Origin: Leishmania infantum JPCM5
Taxonomy: Eukaryota > Euglenozoa > Kinetoplastea > Trypanosomatida > Trypanosomatidae
DNA length: 64,000 nucleotides
Assembly (NCBI RefSeq): GCF_000002875.2
Contig: NC_009416.2
Span: forward strand, 627,501-691,500
Reading direction: 5' to 3'
The translations under genes and the position numbers were made by a program. This document shows, one piece after another, positions 20,887 through 30,886 of the stretch (position 1 is the stretch's first letter; each line of letters opens with the position of its first letter). The notes under the pieces were generated by a model. That model saw nothing but the letters and a program-made list of their open reading frames with translations. It made no database searches and had not been told where the DNA came from.

Positions 20887-23649
20887 TCACTGGGGATCGC
20901 TCTTGCGCTCAAAGACGTACACAAGGCGGCCGTTCTTGTACGTGTAGCAGAACCGCTCGCCCCCTGGGGCGATGGCCACTGTAAGTACCTTGTTCGTGAA
21001 CGGCTCCGGTATCGCCTCCTCTGGTACCCCCATCCCGAAGCCGTCCTCCTCGATTGTTTGCGACGACGGCCGGGAACTGCGTTGCGCCGCTAGCGTCTGT
21101 GACCAGGCGTCGGCAAGCGACTTCTCCAGCTCCTGCACCCCCACCACCCCGCCAGCGACCGCGTCATCAGGCTCGACGAACGGGTCGGCGCGGTAGTGGA
21201 CAAGAGAGTTCGCCAGAGTCAGCGACGAGTGCAGCGGCTGCCACACGGCGACAGCGCTGTCGTAGAGGCCTGTCACCACCGTGCCAGAGATGTCGTCCAC
21301 GGCGACGGGGAAGCGATCAAAGATGGAGTCATTCTCGTACAGTGAGTCGAGGTACTTGGAGACGTAGTTCATCACGGGCATCATGGCGCACGGCTGATCC
21401 GGCTTGCGCAAGTCCCAGAGCTTCAAGCTGAGGTAGTCGCGCGTCACAACGTGGTCGGGGCCCAAAAAAGAGGCGCCTGAGATGCTGCAGAGGATCTCGT
21501 CGTACGCCTGGCAGCTAAATGGGTTTTGCTGCGTCGTAAGCTGCGATGAGATGGCGTATTTGCGGCTCTCGCGCGATGGCGGGTCGCGCAGGTCGCCAAT
21601 GTTGAGAATGCCGGAGCTCCGGGTCAGCAGGAACAGCGAACTGTGCGTCGGGTGAAAGGACGACGCGGTGACGAGTTCCTCCACCTCGTCCAGGGCCCCC
21701 GACGGCGGCCGAAGGTCCGCGATGCAGGTTGCCTTCGTCGTGTCCGTCGCCTCGAAACTCCACCAGAAAACTTGCAGGTCCTCGACGCTCATGAACGTCT
21801 CCCCGTCCGCGGAAACACTCAGCGCTTGAATGCTATTGGTCACCGGACCGAACTCCTTGATGGGCAGAATGGCCGGCTGTGGTGGCAGGCGCGCAAAGTA
21901 GCGCGACCCAGCAAAGGTCTTGCCGATTACCTCCTCCATGCCCGCGAAGGCGTTAAATGGACTGAACCCCTCACGGCGCACGTGAAACAGCTTGATGACC
22001 CGCTCGTTCGCGGTGAGGTAGCTGATCATGCTCGGCGAACACCGCTGGCGCACAAAGGTCAGACACTTCACGTACGGCTCTACCGCAACGGAGGTGAGGG
22101 CGTTGATCGACTTAACGAACGCCTTGTGCGAATGCCGCCGCAGCACCTCGCGGCCACGCATGTCATGGGTAATGTTCTCCGTCGCTGCCGAGTCTAGGCT
22201 GCCGCACTTGTTCGGCGTTGCGCTGGTACCGGTGCCGTCGTCACTGCTGTATCGCAGCGAGCCCCGCGTCTTGCCACAGACGCCGTGCATTTGCCCAGCT
22301 GGCGAAGCGCGGACTTCTTGTTGCTGCATGAGCGACTTGCTGCGGCGAATGGAGGAGTTGTAGGTGTCCGCCGTACTCACCTCAAAATATTCAATGTGGC
22401 CGCTGTAGTCGCCTAGGCACAGGCCCAGAACTGGGGCACCGCTCATAGGGTCCAACAGTGTCGCCATCGCTACTACACTCACAGACTGCAGGGCGCTGTC
22501 CTCTCCATCGGTCTGCAGCGGCGCCCGGAAGGATTCAGATAGCATGTCGCCAGACTCGTCCAGAAAGCCAGTATTCTCGAAGGAGGCGTTGAAGGCTGCC
22601 TCGTCGAAGCAAGGGCTCGGGCTGTTGCTGCTACCTCCGCAGCCGCTCGATAGGTTCCCCATAAGGGCGGCGGCAGCGGCACCGGCAACAACGGAGGAGT
22701 GACTAGTGGATGAGCGAGGATCCGACGCGGACGCCCCGGCGGCGCCGCCAGGGGCGGTAGTGATGTTGTCTCCGTCTTCGCAAGCGGCGGGCGAGGGCGT
22801 CCCTCTCATGAGCTCCGTACTTTTGGCAGCGTTGTGGCTGCCAAAGCGCGGCTGTGGGGACGGCTCCTTCGGATCCGCCGGCAACGCCATCGATTCGCTG
22901 TATGCCTGGCCCTCCGCCACCGTAGCGCCTTCCGCCACGTCAGCCTCATCTCCTGCGTTTGGATACTCCAGTGGGTAGTGCAGCTTCTGGTAAAACTGAA
23001 AGGTCGTCGTCGCACGGTGCACCGTGCCGTACAACCGCTGCTCGACGTTGTGGATGTGCTCGCGCACGCTCTGTGGAGCCCTACCGCCGCCGTGGACGTC
23101 GGCACGGTGCCCCGACTTCCCTGCACCGCTAACAGCGCCGCCAGCGCGTATGGATCGAAGCGCGGAGCGACTTCCAGTCGACGCGGCCATCATCATGAGA
23201 TTCTGCTTGGTCTTTCCAGGGGTGCGCTTCGGTGACGGTATCGCCGGCTCGTTGTAGCCGCCGCGCTCGGGCACCTCGCTGTCCGCCCGCGAGCTGCGAG
23301 CGGAGCGGTCCTCGTTCGGCTCATAAGCTGGCCCGCGGTCAGGCACTTCACTGCCAGCGCGTGAACTACGATACGACGCGTAGGGGTCGCGGCGCGTAGC
23401 ACTACTGGGACTGGCTGTCACTGACTCTCGCTGCGGAGCCTCGCTGCCGGCACGAGAGCTTCGGCAGGCAGCCATTTGCGCGTCCTGGAAAGAACCGCTG
23501 AAAGGGGCCGCTGGCCCTTGCTCCGAGCGCGCCTCGCTAGAGGCACGAGAGCTACGCAGTGATCGGAGCTGTGCCTGCTCTCCGGTGGGCATTTCCGGCG
23601 ATGGGGAGAGCTTCGGATGCACCTTCTCCACCGCCTTCCGTGGCTCCAT
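20887..23649 (-). CDS. PP2A regulatory subunit B55-type, with long N-terminal extension
   Basis: The C-terminal about 500 residues resemble the B55 (PPP2R2) seven-bladed WD propeller that directs protein phosphatase 2A to substrates. Diagnostic stretches are YLTANERVIKLFHV, a WWSFEATD strand followed by DLRPPSGALDEVEELVTASSFHP, GILNIGDLRDPPSRESRKY, VVTRDYLSLKLWDLRKPDQP and YLDSLYENDSIFDRFPVAV. These line up in order with the well-known B55 segments. At 920 residues it is about twice the usual B55 length. The extra N-terminus is disordered and carries five copies of an RSSRAxSE-type repeat (residues 32, 63, 94, 118, 165). It also carries a basic patch near 140-150 and long Ser/Ala/Gly stretches. 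The ATG at 23649 is the first in frame. The extension may tether or regulate the phosphatase, but that is inference. Confidence 0.88.
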   Translation of the reverse strand: MEPRKAVEKVHPKLSPSPEMPTGEQAQLRSLRSSRASSEARSEQGPAAPFSGSFQDAQMAACRSSRAGSEAPQRESVTASPSSATRRDPYASYRSSRAGSEVPDRGPAYEPNEDRSARSSRADSEVPERGGYNEPAIPSPKRTPGKTKQNLMMMAASTGSRSALRSIRAGGAVSGAGKSGHRADVHGGGRAPQSVREHIHNVEQRLYGTVHRATTTFQFYQKLHYPLEYPNAGDEADVAEGATVAEGQAYSESMALPADPKEPSPQPRFGSHNAAKSTELMRGTPSPAACEDGDNITTAPGGAAGASASDPRSSTSHSSVVAGAAAAALMGNLSSGCGGSSNSPSPCFDEAAFNASFENTGFLDESGDMLSESFRAPLQTDGEDSALQSVSVVAMATLLDPMSGAPVLGLCLGDYSGHIEYFEVSTADTYNSSIRRSKSLMQQQEVRASPAGQMHGVCGKTRGSLRYSSDDGTGTSATPNKCGSLDSAATENITHDMRGREVLRRHSHKAFVKSINALTSVAVEPYVKCLTFVRQRCSPSMISYLTANERVIKLFHVRREGFSPFNAFAGMEEVIGKTFAGSRYFARLPPQPAILPIKEFGPVTNSIQALSVSADGETFMSVEDLQVFWWSFEATDTTKATCIADLRPPSGALDEVEELVTASSFHPTHSSLFLLTRSSGILNIGDLRDPPSRESRKYAISSQLTTQQNPFSCQAYDEILCSISGASFLGPDHVVTRDYLSLKLWDLRKPDQPCAMMPVMNYVSKYLDSLYENDSIFDRFPVAVDDISGTVVTGLYDSAVAVWQPLHSSLTLANSLVHYRADPFVEPDDAVAGGVVGVQELEKSLADAWSQTLAAQRSSRPSSQTIEEDGFGMGVPEEAIPEPFTNKVLTVAIAPGGERFCYTYKNGRLVYVFERKSDPQ
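23128..23556 (-). repeat. Protein-level RSSRAxSE repeats in the B55 subunit
   Basis: Five degenerate units begin at residues 32, 63, 94, 118 and 165: RSSRASSEAR, RSSRAGSEAP, RSSRAGSEVP, RSSRADSEVP and RSIRAGGAVS. Spacings are 31, 31, 24 and 47 residues. Each full unit holds an R-x-x-S context, a possible basophilic-kinase site. Confidence 0.85.
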
Positions 23650-25526
23650 TTTCGTAAGGGCAAGACAAGCGAACGCGGCAAGTGGGCGACTTCACACCGA
23701 CGTAGAAAGGGCACAGTGTGCGTGCCTGCAAACCACTCGTGGCAGCAACACGCGCGACAGCTCTCAGAGGTGTGGTGGGTGGTGGGTGGGGGGAAGGGAT
23801 CAGGGAAGTGAAGTACGGGGAACCTCAAGACAAACACTGATGAGCTTGTGAAGAGAAACGAGTGGAAAATACGACAAAAAAAAAAAGAAACACCACCGCG
23901 CTCACACACGCAAATACCCGCAGGAAAGTCCCACACACAGACGGACAGAGATTGTGTGTGCGTGGACGCGTGTAGGCGCGTGTGTGTCATACAGCAAGTG
24001 AGAGAACGAAGAGCTGAAAGGTGCAGGAGGTGGGTGGGCAAGAGCTGATGAAGAGTGCAGTGCGCCTATGTTGTGCCTGTGGGGCTGGGCGGGTGGGTAT
24101 GGGATGCACGTGTGTTTGGAGACGTGTGCGTGCCTCCAACAGCATGCGTTGATAAGTGCGTGTGCCGAAAGTAATCGATGATGATGATGATGAGGGGGTG
24201 GCGTGTGGTTCCTTAGATTCAATTGTTTATGTGTTCCGGAACTGGAGGCGGTAGTGAGCAGCGGTGGTCGTGTGGTCCCCATACACACCCACACACAACA
24301 CAAAAAGAAGGTGACGCCACCACGAAGGCATGAAAGCGCATGTTGGTGGAATCGGACGAACGGTGAAGATTGCGGGATGAACAGCAAGACGCATCAAAAT
24401 AGAAGAGGATGCAAAGAAGGAGTAGAGAAAAGCGGCGTTCTAGTCCATTGTTTTTTTTTTTGCGCATCTCCTTTGGTGGTAAACGGCACGTGTTCTCCAC
24501 CTATCCGCATCCAGAGCGCGAGTCTGTGGAGGCACAAAACGATCGGCGCCGTTGAGCAGGGGCTCCTTCTGCTCGGTGAAAGAAGATCCGCATCAGCACC
24601 ACTTGTTGTCGGACACGTCGATGAGGAGAAGACGCACATCGCGCAGAGCACGGGGGGGAGGGGGCAGCGACTATGCCTCAAAGAGCTGCGGAGTCGGTCG
24701 TGCCCGTCGAAGAGGAGCGGCACAAGGAAGCATCCGACCTCCCCCATCGCCAAAATAAAATAAGTAGGGGCATGCCACGAGGCGGAGGCGGATCGCATGT
24801 CGCCACTCCCAGCAGAGGAAGGGAGATACTCGGCAGGTACACATCCAAATGGCCCACAAGTTTTAAGTGAATCTTTCTCTATAGCGCTGAAGCACTTTTC
24901 ATTTCGCGCTTGTCGCCCGCCGGGACCAGGTTTCCTCCTGATGGTGTCCATTGGCGCAGTGCAGAGGGCCGCCAACGAAACCTGCACAATGTGGAGCGAC
25001 AGGTCATGGTGTGTGCGAGGAGGTGAAGAGAGGCGACAAGAGAAAGCCGGTTTCGGTGGCTCTCTCTCTCGTCGCCTCACTTCCTGATAAACGACAGTGA
25101 GCAGGAACAGGCAGACGCACATGAACTGAAACGCATGCTGGCTGCCGACGCAGTCAACACTGACGCACACACACACACACAGATTAAAAAAAAAGCACAG
25201 AGAGAGAGAATGAGAGAATGACGGAGAGGTGTCGTGTAGTGCGCCGCGTGGGCCCCTGCCAGAGGAATAACCCTCTGTCTCGTTCTCTGTCTGATTCTTC
25301 CTCAGCCGTCTGCAACGTCTATGAGAGTAAGTCTACACTCCCGCACACACTCCGCCTTCTATGGTGAAATCGACGACGTGCGAATCCACGGAGGCACAGA
25401 TGCGCGCTGCACACGGATCAGGTAGGAAGGCAAAGCACTTCGTCCCGTCCGTTGCGGCAGGCCCTACCTTGCCCCTCTGCTGCGTGCGTCGGTTTCCCTG
25501 CCCCCCTTGCGAGGGTCAGCACTGAG
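23650..25526. other. Spacer between the CTFxP-repeat gene and the B55 gene
   Basis: No credible ORF was found. G-rich stretches on the plus strand (23777-23798 and 24081-24103) have four G-runs each. A poly-A run (about 23876-23886) reads as a T tract on the minus strand upstream of the B55 ATG and is a good splice-signal candidate. An ATG/TGATGA trinucleotide run lies near 24178-24192 and a CA microsatellite near 25165-25182. Confidence 0.55.
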
Positions 25527-28500
25527 TTAAAACTCAGCATCCTGCTGTCGCAGCACGCCGAAGCACTTCGCCATTTTAGCAATGTACGCCGGCTTCTTTG
25601 TAGTCTGCGGACGGAAGGTGCACACGTCTTCCTCAGCCTGCTGGGCCTCCTCCGCCTGCTCCTTGCGTTTGGCCTCGAGCAACTGACGCTTCTCGAGCAG
25701 GTAGGCCTGGTACGGCTGGTAGTTGCGAGGGTTCAGCATAGAGTGGACGCGGGCGTTGCACTTCACATTGAGCGTTGGCTGAAACGTCAGCCCCTCCACC
25801 TCCTTCGCCTCCGCGCGCTTTTTGGCCTCCTCGCGGTGCTTCGCCCTGCGCTGCTCATCAGCGTAAAGCCGCTCGAAGAAGCTCTGCTGCTGCACTGCCG
25901 GGGCCTGCCTGTTTGCGCGCTGGCGACGGCGATCCTCCTCCCTGGCTGCGCGCGCCGCCGGTGATATATTTGGTTTGAAGGTGCACGGGTCAACGTACGG
26001 CGAGGCATGCTGCTTCACAAAAAGCGACGTGAATGGAACGCGCTGCCGCTCCCGCTGTGCCACAATAGAGGACATCTCTGGGCCCATGGACTCGTTTAAG
26101 AGCGACCTCGACACCATGTTCTGCACGAGCCGCGCGCTTGCATTTGTTGTCCTGGGGGTGAAGACGGGGGCCATCTGCTTCTCCAGTTCCCGCACCGTTC
26201 GCGAACGGTTAAAATAGTACGCATTCTGCCGTAGAAGGAATTCATCAAAGAGGGCGACGCGGAAGCTCTCCTCGGCGCGCGTGGCCTCTCCGCTGTCTGC
26301 CGGCGACTGCGCTGTGCCACGGCGACCAACCCCGCCCCCCACCTCTGCATCGCCCGCTTCAGCATGTTGCCCGTGCATTTCTGCTTGGCGCCTGGAGTTG
26401 TACTTGCGCTTGGCCTTCTTCTCCTCCAAGAGCGCCACGGCCATTGGCGACATGTATGATGTCTGCACTACGGCCACCGGTGCCACAGCGCTGCCTTTCA
26501 TGCGTGACTGAGTGGGCGATGACGACGCGGCAACCAACCGTGGTAAAGCTATCGCTGCAGTGGCTTCCTCCCAGTCTGTCTGCAAGATGGTGCTCATGAA
26601 AGAGCTGAATGTCTCGCGTGAGCGGGCCGCGCCGCCACCGCGGGCGCAGCGAGGCGCGCGTCGATCAACGCCGCAGCGATGTCGCAGTAGAATCAGCTCC
26701 TCCCGCGCGAGACGGCGGTACTCCATCTCCTGGTCAAGGATTCGCCGACGTGACGCCGCCGCCGACAGCTCCGCTGGATAAAGACGCTTGTACACAGACT
26801 GTAGGGTTGCTTTCAGTGTGGAAGCGTCTAGAGATGGCTGCTGGGAGTCGGGTCGCGCCAACCTGGGGCGCGTTCCGGCAGCCTGCGCCTCTGCTCCGTC
26901 CTCCTCTTCCTGTAGCGTTCTCTCCAACTCCCGCTCCTGCGCAAGTCGCACCATGGCCCGCGTGCCAGGCGAGAGAAGCGGTTGGAAGGTGCACTCGGCC
27001 ATCTCCTTGGCCCGCAGCTCCTCCTTGACGCGCTGCTGCCGCCATTCCGCAGGCCGCGGCAGCGCCGTGTTCTCGTGCGGAGGTGTGGTCGCCGACGCCT
27101 CCGCCACGGAATGCTCCGCGTGCGCCAGGGACTGGCGCTCCGAGCAGCGCCACCTGTTCACCCGTGACAAGTCCCGGGATCTCGGCGCGCTCTCTGTGGG
27201 CAGAGGCACCTTCGCATCCGATTGGAAACCTGAGCTGGCACCACCGCCGTCGTCGGGAAGGAGAACGACGCCAGAGCGCACGAGCCGCTGACCGAAAAGC
27301 GGTGCGCGATCGACTCGATTCGCGCAAAGGCTCTGAGGCGGGTGCTGGCACTCACTTGCAGAGGCCTCGGTGGTGGCGGTGTCGTCGACGGTCACGTGAT
27401 CGCAAACGCGGGTCTCTTCTGCGGACGCAGAGACAGCGGACGGCGCCGTTTGCGCGGTGTGAAAGTCCACCGTGGCCACATCGGCGGATAGTTCGTGCAT
27501 CGCCTCCAGAGCGCCTTGCAAACTCCACCTCCCGAGTGCGTACGGAGGGGATGTCGTCGTGGCCCAGCTAGCAGGAGGGGTTTGCAGCATCGCCACTGCC
27601 GGCGGCCTAGTGTCCGGTGTGCCGTACAGGTCTGCCAGAATCGATGGCACGTCTTTCTTAATGGGGCTGATACCACTCACATCGGTGCTCAGCGCAGGGC
27701 GAACGATGAAGCGGCTGCCGCTCAGACTTTGTGTCGCCACCGGCGTTGCCGCTGATCCTGCTGCTGGTTTCACCGGCGTGGCAACCTTCTCGCTGAGCGA
27801 TGCATGACTCTCACCCTCGTTCAAGCTGCCATAGGCTGCCGGCTCCTTTTGTGATCGTGACAGCTGGCCTACGACGGCGGCGTCGCCGATCCAGGAATCA
27901 CCGAGAAGCTCGCCAAGGATGCTCGCCGCTGTCTTACCCTCGGCACGGGGAGGGCCTCGCGTCTCCGACGGCATTGCCCTCTCGCCGGAAAGGGGCACCT
28001 TTGAAAGATCCTCGAAAGAGTCAGACGGCTGCAAGGCGCGCTCACGACTGATCACCGCATCTGACGGGAAGCGCAGCACGTGAGCCTTCCCGGGTTCACG
28101 TTGCGCGAGCAGGCTCGATGATCGACGCTGAGGGGCGAGGGAGGCGACGGTCCTGGATGGGTGATCAAAGTTCGCGCGCAGTCGCTCCAGCGCCGTCTTG
28201 CGTGTTGCAGCCCACTCTCTTGAGTCAGCATGCCGCGAGACTGCCGAAGAAGCCGCAGATGACAGTATTGCTGACTTGGCACCTCCGATGCTGAGGTCGC
28301 TGCTCGCAATCGACGGTTGCCCCTCCGACCGCCGTTCCTTCTCGTGGCGGGCCGCCCACACACCCTCCGGGGTGTCCGACGAGGTGCCCTCAGAGACCGC
28401 ATCCGTGCCCTGGCGAGCGCGCACCACCTCCTGCGCCTCCTCATGCGCTTCGTGCGGCAGCACTGCCGGGTCATCGTCGACGACAGGTACGATTGCTTCA

Positions 28501-29054
28501 ATTGTAGCGTCTTGCTCGATAGCAGGATCACTCGTAGCGTCACCAGGGTCATCTGCTGTTTCGGCTTCGTGGCCAGAGCGATCCTCGCTGCCATCATTAT
28601 CGTCGCTATCGGCGCGATGAAAGGTGCGCATTCGCGGCATGTCAGGCGACCCAGCGCTTGTGCCCCTCGCCGTGGACGATATGGCATCCGTGTAGCAGGC
28701 CAGCTGCTGCGCCGAGTACGTTGTGAGCACCAGTGCGCCGCTGCGGCAGTCTTGAAAGGCGCTGCTAGCCAGTTCATCGGCATAGTCACGTGATTCAGCA
28801 CTGCTGCTTTCTCGACTGTGATGGCGACGTGCGCGGGGGCCTGTAGGTGGTGTCAGATGCTGCGCGGTCAGCTTTTCACTTGTTGCATTCAACTGCGAAT
28901 TCTCCTCCTCTTGCTGCAGCATTGGTGACGCCCTTGGCGTTGCAGAGGCGGAACTGGAGGTAAGCCAGTGCGACCTAGGCGGTGATGTAGCCACGATAGG
29001 GTTCGACTCGCTTTTCAACATGCTCCCCCCTGTGTCCTGTGCGCTGGGCTCCAT
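25527..29054 (-). CDS. Large protein with repeated CTFxP motifs, candidate cytoskeletal/flagellar
   Basis: A 1175-residue protein. The first about 650 residues are low complexity and probably disordered. The C-terminal half is charged and helical and contains a recurring short motif: CTFQPLL (from C688), VFTPRTT (F965), CTFKPNI (T1025), LTFQPTL (T1090) and CTFRPQT (T1146). Each is followed within about ten residues by Arg/Ala-rich helix starts, and the copies are separated by coiled-coil-like Glu/Lys/Arg stretches. In my recollection such T-F-x-P modules recur in kinetoplastid and ciliate axoneme- or cytoskeleton-associated proteins. No named family can be assigned from sequence alone. The ATG at 29054 is the first in frame. 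Microtubule association is inferred only. Confidence 0.87.
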   Translation of the reverse strand: MEPSAQDTGGSMLKSESNPIVATSPPRSHWLTSSSASATPRASPMLQQEEENSQLNATSEKLTAQHLTPPTGPRARRHHSRESSSAESRDYADELASSAFQDCRSGALVLTTYSAQQLACYTDAISSTARGTSAGSPDMPRMRTFHRADSDDNDGSEDRSGHEAETADDPGDATSDPAIEQDATIEAIVPVVDDDPAVLPHEAHEEAQEVVRARQGTDAVSEGTSSDTPEGVWAARHEKERRSEGQPSIASSDLSIGGAKSAILSSAASSAVSRHADSREWAATRKTALERLRANFDHPSRTVASLAPQRRSSSLLAQREPGKAHVLRFPSDAVISRERALQPSDSFEDLSKVPLSGERAMPSETRGPPRAEGKTAASILGELLGDSWIGDAAVVGQLSRSQKEPAAYGSLNEGESHASLSEKVATPVKPAAGSAATPVATQSLSGSRFIVRPALSTDVSGISPIKKDVPSILADLYGTPDTRPPAVAMLQTPPASWATTTSPPYALGRWSLQGALEAMHELSADVATVDFHTAQTAPSAVSASAEETRVCDHVTVDDTATTEASASECQHPPQSLCANRVDRAPLFGQRLVRSGVVLLPDDGGGASSGFQSDAKVPLPTESAPRSRDLSRVNRWRCSERQSLAHAEHSVAEASATTPPHENTALPRPAEWRQQRVKEELRAKEMAECTFQPLLSPGTRAMVRLAQERELERTLQEEEDGAEAQAAGTRPRLARPDSQQPSLDASTLKATLQSVYKRLYPAELSAAASRRRILDQEMEYRRLAREELILLRHRCGVDRRAPRCARGGGAARSRETFSSFMSTILQTDWEEATAAIALPRLVAASSSPTQSRMKGSAVAPVAVVQTSYMSPMAVALLEEKKAKRKYNSRRQAEMHGQHAEAGDAEVGGGVGRRGTAQSPADSGEATRAEESFRVALFDEFLLRQNAYYFNRSRTVRELEKQMAPVFTPRTTNASARLVQNMVSRSLLNESMGPEMSSIVAQRERQRVPFTSLFVKQHASPYVDPCTFKPNISPAARAAREEDRRRQRANRQAPAVQQQSFFERLYADEQRRAKHREEAKKRAEAKEVEGLTFQPTLNVKCNARVHSMLNPRNYQPYQAYLLEKRQLLEAKRKEQAEEAQQAEEDVCTFRPQTTKKPAYIAKMAKCFGVLRQQDAEF

Positions 29055-30004
29055 CTATGCAGCGGCGATTCGAGGCAAGAGTCAAAGAATGGTTTGACTT
29101 TGTGTGTGTATGTGTATGTATGCGCGCTTGTGCTTCCTGTGCTGTTTGCCCGTGCCCAGACGCTCTCGGCAGCTGGGGAGCTTGACTTCCTCTGCACACG
29201 AAGCGCTCGCCAGCTCAGTTCGCGTGCTGCGTCGATGCGGGCGTACACGGCTGCCCCCCCAGTAGCACCCTCGCTGCACGTCGGCCCAGTTGGTGAGGCA
29301 GGGTAGAGCAAATCGATGCGAGCACGACCAGATGCGTAAAACCGAGAGAGGGGGGGGAGAGAGATTCAAAGAGGTGTCGCGGAGTAGCTCTTTGCGACGC
29401 GGATCCTGAAAAGAGAACAAAGGAAAACAGGGCACACTCGCGGGGCTGGAGCTGCAGCGATCGGAGGTGAACCTTGAGGCAGGTCAGCCACCCACTTGAT
29501 CTCGTCCATCCGCGGCACCGTCAGAGCAACTATGGATGCACTCGACACTTGGGGTACAGATTGTCCTGATCAGACCTTTGTGGTCTTGATGAAAGGGAGA
29601 CCCACATGCAGCAAACGATAGCCGCACTCACCACGAACACGCAGGAACGAGCGAAGTAACAACATCGTCGACGTAGTCATTGCGGTGGTCAGAGGCGCAG
29701 ACGCAAAAGGGGGCAGGGCGAGGCCGAGAGACCCAGCGATGAGCGGATAGCGTCCTCCCGGATGCAATGCTCAGGATCACCACAGGGTACCATGCTCACA
29801 CGTGGAGCAGAAATGCTCGCCGCGAAAATGACGGCGGAGCAACAGAGAAGGACGAGGAGGAGGGTGGGCGCGCGCGATACAGACGGTGATTCGAGGTACC
29901 GCAAATAAAAAAAAATGACCTCGGCAGAGTGACCAGCACATCAGCACATGCCGCTTCGTCGATGCGACAAGAGACCAGTAGCAGCACGACCACAGTAGCC
30001 TTCT
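29055..30004. other. Spacer between NAD synthase and the CTFxP-repeat gene
   Basis: No credible ORF was found. TG/TATG-rich at 29100-29130, a G-run near 29350 followed by GAGA (minus-strand polypyrimidine, candidate splice signal), and an A-run near 29909-29916. Confidence 0.55.
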
Positions 30005-30886
30005 TTAGAGGTTCACTTGGCCCTGCAGCTTGTGCGCGTTACGGCGGTGCACGAGCTCGCAGGCGGCGACGTACCGCTCAAACTGGTCTCGGGCCTCATC
30101 AGATAGGCTATTCAGGAATTCGAGCTTGGCCGTCTCGAGCTGTTTCAAGTACCACTCCGTAAAAAACTCCACAAAGTCGTACGGGAAGCCCAGCTCATCC
30201 TCGTCAGTCTGTGCCTCCCAGAGGTCGGCGGATGGGGCCGCATGGCGCGTGTTCTCCGGCACCCCAAGGACCTCGGCGACGAGAAACACCTCGCTCTTGT
30301 GTAGGTCGGAGATGATCTGCACATCCACGACACCGTCGCCAGCCTTGCAGAAGTAGCCCAGGTAAAAGTCTTCGTCCTTGTTGCCGGTGCCCATGACAAC
30401 TGCCGGCGTACCTTCTTGGGTGAGCAGCTGCGCCACGTAAAAGCCCGTTGGGGTACGCATGTAGCTGCGCAGCTGCCCACGCGCAAAGGCGCCGCCGTCA
30501 ATGCCGACAGCCTTCTCTACAAGCGTGACGAGTTCGGTGTGAAGGGCGGTTTGGTCAACAACGACCTCCGTCGCACCGCAGGCGGCGATGTTCTCCTTTC
30601 CCCTCCTCAGTGCCCAGTCACTACTGTGGATGGGCTGGCACAGTCCCACGTTTTTCTTAATGGGGCTGTTGTGCGCCCGCATTGCGCGCGCACACATGGC
30701 GAGCACGACTGCCGAGTCGATCCCGCCCGAGACACTCGTCACGCAGGCCTTCAGACCGCACCGGCGCATGTAGTCGTTCAGCTTCGCGCACTTCATCTCA
30801 ATCCACGCACCCGGGTCGAAAGCGCGGGCCCTACGGTTCTCTTTGAGCACGCGCTGGAGCTCTGGATGAAGCGGCGCCACCGGCAT
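30005..30886 (-). CDS. nadE: NAD+ synthase, ammonia-type
   Basis: This enzyme converts deamido-NAD to NAD+ using ATP and ammonia, the last step of NAD synthesis and salvage. The 293-residue length matches stand-alone, ammonia-dependent NadE enzymes without a glutaminase domain. The ATP-pyrophosphatase loop SGGIDSAVV is at residues 53-61. Further family blocks follow: GTGNKDEDFYLGYFCKAGDG with ISDLHKSEV after it, then LGVPENTRHAAPSADLWEAQ with DEDELGFPY after it. These are the segments that bind deamido-NAD and Mg-ATP. The ATG at 30886 is the first in frame and the protein is complete. I see no import signal. Ammonia would have to come from the medium or from another enzyme, as the linked glutaminase is absent. 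Confidence 0.95.
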   Translation of the reverse strand: MPVAPLHPELQRVLKENRRARAFDPGAWIEMKCAKLNDYMRRCGLKACVTSVSGGIDSAVVLAMCARAMRAHNSPIKKNVGLCQPIHSSDWALRRGKENIAACGATEVVVDQTALHTELVTLVEKAVGIDGGAFARGQLRSYMRTPTGFYVAQLLTQEGTPAVVMGTGNKDEDFYLGYFCKAGDGVVDVQIISDLHKSEVFLVAEVLGVPENTRHAAPSADLWEAQTDEDELGFPYDFVEFFTEWYLKQLETAKLEFLNSLSDEARDQFERYVAACELVHRRNAHKLQGQVNL

